DNA of 40,836 nucleotides from Pseudomonadota bacterium (lineage in GTDB: Bacteria; Pseudomonadota; Gammaproteobacteria; Xanthomonadales; Xanthomonadaceae), in the NCBI GenBank assembly GCA_963205445.1, contig CAUJJG010000013.1, forward strand, positions 1-40,836, given 5' to 3'. How positions within the stretch are numbered: position 1 is the first letter of the stretch; each line of letters opens with the position of its first letter. The translations under genes and the position numbers were made by a program. This document shows positions 10,033 through 20,019 of the stretch, one piece after another. The notes below the pieces were generated by a model. The model did no database searches and was not told the origin of the DNA. It saw only the letters and a program-made list of their open reading frames with translations.

Positions 10033-10302
10033 ATGTCCATTTTCGACTTTCTCAAGCCCAAGAAGAACACCGCCGCCACCGCCAAGAATCGCCTGCAGAT
10101 CATCATCGCGCAGGAGCGCAGCACCAGCGGCGCGCCGGACTACCTGCCCCTGATGCGCCGCGAGATTCTCGAAGTGATCCGCAAATACGTGAACGTGGAC
10201 GCGGAGGCGGTCAAGGTGGACGTGGTCAAGGACGGCGAACACGACGTGCTGGACATCTCGGTCTCGCTCCCCGAACGTGGCGCCGCCCCTGCCTCTGAAT
10301 GA
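10033..10302 (+). CDS. minE: Cell division topological specificity factor MinE
   Basis: [30 protein letters not shown]...[17 protein letters not shown], adjacent to minD. Confidence 0.97.
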   Translation: MSIFDFLKPKKNTAATAKNRLQIIIAQERSTSGAPDYLPLMRREILEVIRKYVNVDAEAVKVDVVKDGEHDVLDISVSLPERGAAPASE

Positions 10303-10340
10303 GGCTCGGGGCACTCGCCCCTGAGCGCCCGCCCAGGCCC

Positions 10341-10838
10341 ATGTCCGCGCTTGCGCCCACCGTGCTGACTTTGGCCGACATCGGCTTCGCCGCCCCGCGC
10401 GCGCTGCTTGCGCGCTATGGCCTGCAGTTGCTGCAAGTGCCCTTGGGCGCCCCCATTCCCGGCAGCTACTGGGGTGAGAGCGAAGCCGGGATCATCGGTA
10501 CCCAGGTCTACGCTCGCGACGACACGCCGGTGCATTCGCTGCTCCACGAAGCCGGCCACCTGATCGTGCTGCCCCCCGACAAACGGGCGCAGGTGCATAC
10601 CGACGCCACCGATTCCGTCCCCGAGGAGGATGCCGTCTGCGTCCTGCAGGGGCTGCTGGGTGATGCCCTGCCGGGCGTTGGCCGCGAACGGATCTGGGCG
10701 GACATGGACCGCTGGGGCTACACCTTCCGGCTGGGTTCGGCGCAGGCCTACGTCGAGCAGGACGCCGATGCCGCTTGGCAGTGGCTGCAAGACCATGGGC
10801 TGATCGACGCACATCGGCAGCTGCGCTTCAACGGCTGA
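10341..10838 (+). CDS. Uncharacterised putative zinc metalloprotein with HExxH (HEAGH) motif
   Basis: SLLHEAGHLIV followed by EEDAVCVLQGLLGD. Candidate ATG at 10341. An alternative ATG at 10299 overlaps the minE stop. Confidence 0.75.
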   Translation: MSALAPTVLTLADIGFAAPRALLARYGLQLLQVPLGAPIPGSYWGESEAGIIGTQVYARDDTPVHSLLHEAGHLIVLPPDKRAQVHTDATDSVPEEDAVCVLQGLLGDALPGVGRERIWADMDRWGYTFRLGSAQAYVEQDADAAWQWLQDHGLIDAHRQLRFNG

Positions 10839-10909
10839 GGCTTGCCGCGCCCGTGTCCGGGCTCTGTTAGCCTTGCGGCTTTCCGTCACCTTTCGACGAG
10901 GCCCCGTCC

Positions 10910-12865
10910 GTGAATCCGCGCATCGCCCTGCTCGCCGTCGCCATCGCCGGCACTCTTGCCCTGCCCGCCTGCAAGCGCGCCACCGCGCCTGCCCCGGAAG
11001 CGGCCGCAACCACGGCCCCCGCCAACGAGACCGCCGACCAATTCGTCACACGGGTCAACGCCGAGCTGCGCAAGATCAGCGTCGAGCTCAACGCCGCCCA
11101 ATGGCTGTCCAACACCTACATCAACGATGACAGCCAGCTCTTGGCAGCCAAGGCCAACGAGCGCTGGCTGGCCCAGCTGGGCGACTGGATCGGCCAGGCC
11201 AAGCGCTTCGAGGGCCAACCGATGTCAGCAGACACGGCTCGGGCCCTGAAGCTGCTGAAGCTGATGACCGCGATGCCCGCCCCCAAGGACCCCAAGCAGC
11301 TGGAGGAACTGACCCAGATCGCTGCGCGCATGGAAGGCGTCTACGGTGCTGGCACCTATTGCACCGGCGAAGGGGCGGCCAAAACCTGTCGCGATATCGG
11401 CCAGCTCAGCGAAGTGCTGGCCAAAGACCGCAATTACGATGCGCAACTGCAGGCCTGGGCTGGCTGGCACACGGTCAGCGTGCCGATGCGCAAGGACTAC
11501 ACGCGCTTTGTCGAGCTGGTGAATGCCGGCGCCAAGGAACTGGGCTTTGCCAACGCCGGGGAAATGTGGCGTTCCGGCTACGATATGAGCCCGGCCGAAC
11601 TGGCGGCGGAAACCGACCGTCTGTGGGGCCAGGTCAAGCCCCTGTACGAGCAACTGCACTGCTACGCCCGCACCAAGCTGGATGAGCAATACGGCAAGGA
11701 CAAAGGCGAGGTGGCCGGCGGCCTGCTGCCTGCCCATCTGATGGGCAACCTGTGGCAGCAGGACTGGGGCAATCTCTGGGACATCCTGGCCCCCTATCCC
11801 AACGCGGGCAGTCTGGACATCAACGCCGCGCTCAAGCGCACGGCCGACGCCAATCTGGCCCGGGAACTTTCCAAGCCGGCCGCTTCGGGTTCTGCCGCAG
11901 AACGGAGCTTCCTTGCCCAGCGTGCTGCCGACCTGGCCACCGCCAAGGCGATGACCGAACGTGCGCAGGATTTCTATGTCTCGCTGGGCATGCCCAAGCT
12001 CCCGGACAGTTATTGGCAGAAATCGCAGTTCATCAAGCCGCTTGAACGCGACGTGATGTGCCACGCCAGCGCCTGGGACATGAACATGCAAGGCGATGTG
12101 CGCACCAAGATGTGCATCACCCCGTCCGAGGAAGAGCTGACCACCATCTATCACGAGCTGGGCCACATCTATTACGACCTGGCCTACAACGTGCAACCGC
12201 CGCTGTTCCAGAACGGTGCCCACGATGGCTTCCACGAAGCCATCGGCGACACTATCGTGCTGGCGATGACGCCGAAGTACCTGGCGTCGGTGGGGTTGGT
12301 GGATGCCCCGCAGCAGAGCCACGAAGCCCTGGTGAACGCCCAGATGCGCATGGCCCTCGCCAAGGTGGCTTTCCTGCCCTTCGGCCTGATGATCGACCGC
12401 TGGCGCTGGGGGGTGTTCGATGGCTCGATCAAGCCCGACGCCTACAACAAGGCGTGGTGGGAGTTGAAGGCGACCTACCAAGGCGTGGCCCCGGCATCAC
12501 CGCGCGATGAGACCTTCTTCGACCCGGGCGCGAAGTACCACGTCCCGGCCAACACGCCTTACACGCGGTATTTCCTCTCGCACGTACTGCAGTTCCAGTT
12601 CTACAAGGCCCTGTGTGACGCGGCAGGCCACAAGGGGCCGCTGTACGAATGCAGCTTCTACGCCAACCCCGAGGCCGGCAAACGCTACTGGGCCATGCTC
12701 TCCAAGGGTGCCAGCCAGCCTTGGCAGAAAACCATGAAGGAGCTGACCGGCGGCGAAAAAATGGACGCCAGCGCGGTGCTGGAATACTTCGCGCCGCTGC
12801 AGGACTGGCTCAAGCAGCAGAACGCAGGCCAGACCTGCGGCTGGAAGACCCCCGCCGGGGCCTGA
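10910..12865 (+). CDS. M2 family (ACE-like) peptidyl-dipeptidase, predicted lipoprotein
   Basis: GTG start. Signal with lipobox LALPAC. HELGH zinc motif in TTIYHELGHIYYDLAYNVQPPLFQNGAHDGFHEAIGD, characteristic of the M2 family. Confidence 0.93.
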   Translation: MNPRIALLAVAIAGTLALPACKRATAPAPEAAATTAPANETADQFVTRVNAELRKISVELNAAQWLSNTYINDDSQLLAAKANERWLAQLGDWIGQAKRFEGQPMSADTARALKLLKLMTAMPAPKDPKQLEELTQIAARMEGVYGAGTYCTGEGAAKTCRDIGQLSEVLAKDRNYDAQLQAWAGWHTVSVPMRKDYTRFVELVNAGAKELGFANAGEMWRSGYDMSPAELAAETDRLWGQVKPLYEQLHCYARTKLDEQYGKDKGEVAGGLLPAHLMGNLWQQDWGNLWDILAPYPNAGSLDINAALKRTADANLARELSKPAASGSAAERSFLAQRAADLATAKAMTERAQDFYVSLGMPKLPDSYWQKSQFIKPLERDVMCHASAWDMNMQGDVRTKMCITPSEEELTTIYHELGHIYYDLAYNVQPPLFQNGAHDGFHEAIGDTIVLAMTPKYLASVGLVDAPQQSHEALVNAQMRMALAKVAFLPFGLMIDRWRWGVFDGSIKPDAYNKAWWELKATYQGVAPASPRDETFFDPGAKYHVPANTPYTRYFLSHVLQFQFYKALCDAAGHKGPLYECSFYANPEAGKRYWAMLSKGASQPWQKTMKELTGGEKMDASAVLEYFAPLQDWLKQQNAGQTCGWKTPAGA

Positions 12866-12885
12866 TTCTCGGGCAACAGGCAAAC

Positions 12886-12920
12886 GGGAAAAGCCTGGTC
12901 TCATCGGCTTTTCCCTTGCC
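12886..12920 (+). terminator. Candidate rho-independent terminator after the M2 peptidase
   Basis: Perfect 10-bp stem gggaaaagcc / ggcttttccc (12886-12895 and 12906-12915). aggcaa/ttgcct flanks extend the pairing. Confidence 0.55.
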
Positions 12921-12952
12921 TTTCCCTGCAGGAACGGGGCCATACTGCCGGC

Positions 12953-14020
12953 ATGGACGCCGACCTCGCCCCGCAGCCCCTGGACACCGCCACCGCCCTG
13001 CCCGCTCGTTTCTACGCTGCGCCAGGGATGGCGAACCTGGATCGCCACGCCATCTTCGACCGCTGCTGGCAGCTGGTTGCGCATGTCTCGCAATTGCGTG
13101 GCATCGGCGATCATGTCATCGCCCATCTTGCCGGGCTGCCGGTACTGGCGGTCCACGGCACGGATGGTCAGATTCGCGTGTTGCACAACGTCTGCCGCCA
13201 TCGCGCCGGCCCCATCGCACAATGTGATGGCTTGGGTGCAAAAGCCTTGCGCTGCCGCTACCACGGGTGGACCTATACGTTGGAGGGCCAGCTGCGTTCC
13301 GCGCCGGACATGAAGGACGCACAAGGTTTCGACATGACCGGCGTGCGCCTGCCGCAGCTGGCCGTACGCATCTGGCAAGGCCTGGTATTCGCCGCCGTCG
13401 ATGTGGCCAGCGCACCGGATTTCGATGCTTTCGTTTCCGGCATCGCGACGCGGCTTGGCCAGGATCGTGGCCTGGAAGCGTATGGCGGCCACCATCGCGT
13501 GCACTACGACATTGCCTGCAACTGGAAGGTGTACGTCGACAATTACCTTGAGGGCTACCACGTTCCCTTCGTGCACCCCGGCCTGAACCGGCTGCTGGAT
13601 TACCGCAGCTACCGCACCGAGCTGGCGCGCTGGCATTCGCTGCAATGGAGCCCGCTGGAAAGCGACCCGGGCCTGTATGGGAACGGTGACGCGCTGTACT
13701 ACTGGCTGTGGCCCAACACAATGCTCAACATCCTGCCCGGCCGCCTGCAGACCAATGTGGTGGTGCCGTTGGGCGTGGATCGCTGCCGGGTGATTTTCGA
13801 CAGCTATTACGCCGATGCCAGCGACGCTGCGAAACGCAGCGCAGATCTCGCCTTCAGCGATGAAGTGCAGCACGAAGACATCGGCATCTGCGAAGACGTG
13901 CAGCGCGGCATGGCCTCGGGCAGCTATGCGCCGGGCCGGCTCAATCCGCTGCGCGAGACCGGCGTCCACCATTTCCATGAACTGCTGCGCGCCGCCTACC
14001 GCGAAGGGCCGGTCACATGA
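12953..14020 (+). CDS. Rieske-type ring-hydroxylating oxygenase alpha subunit
   Basis: Rieske CRHRAG...CRYHGW motif and mononuclear iron site NWKVYVDNYLEGYHVPFVHPGL, with a later Asp in EDIGICEDVQRGM. Confidence 0.92.
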   Translation: MDADLAPQPLDTATALPARFYAAPGMANLDRHAIFDRCWQLVAHVSQLRGIGDHVIAHLAGLPVLAVHGTDGQIRVLHNVCRHRAGPIAQCDGLGAKALRCRYHGWTYTLEGQLRSAPDMKDAQGFDMTGVRLPQLAVRIWQGLVFAAVDVASAPDFDAFVSGIATRLGQDRGLEAYGGHHRVHYDIACNWKVYVDNYLEGYHVPFVHPGLNRLLDYRSYRTELARWHSLQWSPLESDPGLYGNGDALYYWLWPNTMLNILPGRLQTNVVVPLGVDRCRVIFDSYYADASDAAKRSADLAFSDEVQHEDIGICEDVQRGMASGSYAPGRLNPLRETGVHHFHELLRAAYREGPVT

Positions 14021-15288
14021 GCCACTCGCGCCCGCTGGGGTTATGGTCGGCCACCGCCTTGGTGGTGGGCAGCATGATCGGCAGCGGCGTGTTTCTGTTG
14101 CCCGCGTCATTGGCCCCGTATGGCGGTGTCAGCCTGCTGGGCTGGGCGGTGACACTGACTGGCGCACTGGCTTTGGCCTTGGTCTTTGCGAAACTGGCGA
14201 TGCGCTGGCCGCACACCGGTGGCCCCTACGTCTACGCACGGCAGGCCTTTGGCGATCTGCCCGGCTTTCTGGTGGCGTGGAGTTACTGGGTAGCGATCTG
14301 GGCAGCCAATGCGGCCATCGCGATCGCCTTTGCCGGCAGTGTCGGCGCCTTGATTCCTGCCGCCACCGCCACACCCGTACGGGCCGCTGCCTGCGCTTTG
14401 GCGGCACTGTGGCTGTGCACTGGCATCAACCTGCTGGGCGTGCGCGAAGCCGGGCGCATGCAATTGCTGTTGACCGCACTCAAATTCTTGCCCCTGCTGG
14501 CGTTTGCCTGCATCGCCATCTGGTTCGTGGATGGCCGCCACTTCGTCCCGCTCAACCCCAGCGCCGAGCCCCTGCCGCACGCGATCAATGCCTCGGTGAC
14601 ACTGGCGTTGTGGGCATTGCTGGGGCTGGAGGCCGCAACCGTGCCCGCCGGTGCCATCACGGATGCCGAACGCACCATCCCGCGCGCCACGGTTCTCGGC
14701 ACGCTGCTGGCAGGCATCGCGACCGTGTTGGCGGTAACCGCCGTCATCGGCATCGTGCCTGCGGCACAGCTGCGCGAATCGCAAGCACCGATGGTGGATG
14801 CCGCCCGCATGCTCTGGGGCAGTTGGGCCGGCACCGGGATCGCACTGGTGGCTGCGGTCTCCTGTTTTGGCGCCTTGAATGGCTGGGTGCTGATTTCCGC
14901 CCATGTCTCACTGGCGGCCGCGCAAGATGGCCTGCTGCCCACCCGCTTTGCACGCGTGAACAAGACCGCCACCCCCGTCTTCGGCATTCTGGCCAGCAGC
15001 GTGCTGGCCAGCGTACTGGTGCTGTCCAACTTCTCCCGCTCGCTGGTTGGGCTGTTCACCTTTTCAATCCTGTTGTCCACCGCGGCCACCTTGCTGCCCT
15101 ATCTCGTGGGCAGCCTGGCCTGGCTGCTGCGCGGCAGCGGCGCCACCCGTCTGGTGGCCTTGCTGGCCGGGGCTTACAGCACCTATGCCCTGATCGGCAG
15201 CGGTCACGAGGCCCTGCTGTGGGGAGGTGCCTTGATGCTGGCGGGGTTGCCGATCTGGCTGTGGATGCGGCGGGTCAAAGTTCGGTAG
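14017..15288 (+). CDS. APC superfamily amino acid permease
   Basis: GLWSATALVVGSMIGSGVFLLPASLAPYGG, characteristic of APC TM1, with about 12 hydrophobic segments. Overlaps the upstream CDS by 4 bp. Confidence 0.9.
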   Translation: MSHSRPLGLWSATALVVGSMIGSGVFLLPASLAPYGGVSLLGWAVTLTGALALALVFAKLAMRWPHTGGPYVYARQAFGDLPGFLVAWSYWVAIWAANAAIAIAFAGSVGALIPAATATPVRAAACALAALWLCTGINLLGVREAGRMQLLLTALKFLPLLAFACIAIWFVDGRHFVPLNPSAEPLPHAINASVTLALWALLGLEAATVPAGAITDAERTIPRATVLGTLLAGIATVLAVTAVIGIVPAAQLRESQAPMVDAARMLWGSWAGTGIALVAAVSCFGALNGWVLISAHVSLAAAQDGLLPTRFARVNKTATPVFGILASSVLASVLVLSNFSRSLVGLFTFSILLSTAATLLPYLVGSLAWLLRGSGATRLVALLAGAYSTYALIGSGHEALLWGGALMLAGLPIWLWMRRVKVR

Positions 15289-16540
15289 GTTCCAGCGCCG
15301 CCACGTCGGGCGGCACCTGTACCTTGCGTCGACAGTTGCGCAATTCCCACCACCAGAACAACCAGCCTCCCAGCGCGAAAGCCGCGGCACCCAGGGCAAG
15401 CCATGACGACGTGTCGCTGATCAGCGGCGAGAGCACCCCGGCAATGACCGCGTTGAGCAACAAGCCGAAGAACGCCTGCAATGATGACGCGCTGCCGCGC
15501 TGCGCCGGGTACATGTCCAAGATGAAGAGGGTGATGATGGGGAAGGCCAATGCGATGCCGAATGCATTCAACGGCATTGGCAGGACCGCCCACGGGAGCA
15601 CAGGCACGTCGACCCAGAGGGTGTAGCCGACATTGAAGGCCATCGCGACGCCGCAGCAGGCAAACCCGATGCCAGCAAGCCGCGTGCCGTCGATGCGACC
15701 GGCGGCACGCCCGGATACAAAGGCCCCCAGCACCATCCCGCTGATCATCGGGATGAAAAACCAGCCAAAGCCCTGCTCGCCCAGATGCAGTTGTTCCAAC
15801 ACGAAAGCCGGCGCCGAGGCGATGTACAGGAACAGTGCGCCGAAATTCAATGCCGCAGCAGCCGACAACCGCAGGAAGCGTGGATTGCGGGCAATGCCCA
15901 CATAGCTGCGCAGCAGGGGCCCAGGCTGAAGCGGCAGCCGCGCGGGGGCGGGATGGGTTTCCGGCAAGGCCCACCACACCGCCACCAACAGGACCAGCGC
16001 GAAAGCGCACAAGAACCAGAATATCAACGGCCACCGATGCCAACCCAGCAACCAGCCCCCCAACACGGGCGCCAATGCCGGGGCAATGCCGAAGATCATC
16101 GACACCTGGCTCATCAAGCGTTGTGCATCATCGCCATGCAACACATCGCGGATCACCGCGCGCCCGACGATCAACCCCACGCCCGCACTCACCCCCTGCA
16201 AACCACGCATGGCCAGCAGCTGGGGCATGGTCGTCGCCAGTGCACAGCCCACCGAGGCCAGCGCGAACACCGTCAAACCCGTCAAGATCACCCGCCGACG
16301 CCCCAGCGCATCCGACAACGGGCCATGCACGAGGCTCATGGCCGCGTAGGCCAGCAAATAAACGCTGATGGTTTGCTGCAGGGCCATCGTGTCAGCCCCC
16401 AACTCCGCCCCGATCTGCGGAAATGCGGGGAAGATGGTGTCGATGGAAAACGGGCCAAACATGGCCAGACCGCCCAGCAGCAGGGCCAGGCGCCGGGTGG
16501 AAACGGAAGCAGTCACGGACAGGGTGCCAGAGGGGGGCAA
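15275..16540 (-). CDS. Bcr/CflA family multidrug efflux MFS transporter
   Basis: FGPFSIDTIFPAFPQIGAELGAD...QQTISVYLLAYAAMSLVHGPLSDALGRRRVILTGLTVF, Bcr/CflA-like. Confidence 0.9.
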   Translation of the reverse strand: MPPSGTLSVTASVSTRRLALLLGGLAMFGPFSIDTIFPAFPQIGAELGADTMALQQTISVYLLAYAAMSLVHGPLSDALGRRRVILTGLTVFALASVGCALATTMPQLLAMRGLQGVSAGVGLIVGRAVIRDVLHGDDAQRLMSQVSMIFGIAPALAPVLGGWLLGWHRWPLIFWFLCAFALVLLVAVWWALPETHPAPARLPLQPGPLLRSYVGIARNPRFLRLSAAAALNFGALFLYIASAPAFVLEQLHLGEQGFGWFFIPMISGMVLGAFVSGRAAGRIDGTRLAGIGFACCGVAMAFNVGYTLWVDVPVLPWAVLPMPLNAFGIALAFPIITLFILDMYPAQRGSASSLQAFFGLLLNAVIAGVLSPLISDTSSWLALGAAAFALGGWLFWWWELRNCRRKVQVPPDVAALEPTEL

Positions 16541-16632
16541 GCGAGGCAGGATAGCAGCGCAACATGCACCGGCGAATGCCCAAAATTCTGCGTTTCACCC
16601 CTGCAACGGTCGCCACCGGCTATACTGGGCGG

Positions 16633-16843
16633 ACACGGAGGGAGAAGCGCGCGGACTCACGTCCTGCTGCGCTGCCGAAGGCGCAACCGCCCGGAATCGC
16701 TCAGGCCCAAGACCGCCGTGTGACCACACTCTGGAGAGATCGGCCCGCCCCCCCACGGACGCGGCCGGCGCCGAAGGGGCAAAAAGCGCGCGGACTCCCC
16801 TCCCCGCCCGTGCGCTTTGAAACTCTCAGGCAGAAGGACAGAG
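16633..16843 (+). ncRNA. Tandem glycine riboswitch (two aptamers) in the gcvP leader
   Basis: Two consecutive aptamer cores: gctgccgaaggcgcaacc...gctcaggcccaagacc, and ggagag...gcgccgaaggggcaaaaagcgcg...ctctcaggcagaaggacagag. P1 pairs acacgg/ccgtgt (16633-16638 with 16716-16721) and ctctg/cagag (16729-16733 with 16839-16843). Confidence 0.93.
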
Positions 16844-16884
16844 CGGGCATCCCCTCAATGCGCCCTGCGCCTCCGGATGCCACC

Positions 16885-19794
<2,910 letters not shown>

Positions 19795-19814
19795 GCCTGG
19801 CCACCGGCACAACG

Positions 19815-19845
19815 CACAAAAGCCCCGCCTGGCGGGGCTTTTGTG
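19815..19845 (+). terminator. Rho-independent terminator after gcvP
   Basis: cacaaaagccccgcc-t-ggcggggcttttgtg near-perfect palindrome with T-rich 3' arm. Confidence 0.85.
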
Positions 19846-20019
19846 TTTCAGGAATCCACTATTCCCGCCCCATTGCCTCCAACGAAGACCTATTCCATCG
19901 CCCCCGATAACCCGCTAGATTGGGGGCGAATACGCGACGCTCGGGGACAGGTAGCGCGCGCATTGCATCCATGGCGGCCCAAGGCCGGTCTTCTGTTTTT
20001 CCATCTGGGGGGATTTCCG

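Noticed and set aside
13815-15626. 603-aa plus-strand ORF overlapping the Rieske and APC genes
   Set aside because: Out-of-frame with two well-supported CDSs; low-complexity Arg/Gly/Ala/His composition.
16564-16884. N-terminal extension of the 1076-aa ORF ahead of gcvP
   Set aside because: The extension translates through the glycine riboswitch. GcvP homology starts at [15 protein letters not shown] (16885).
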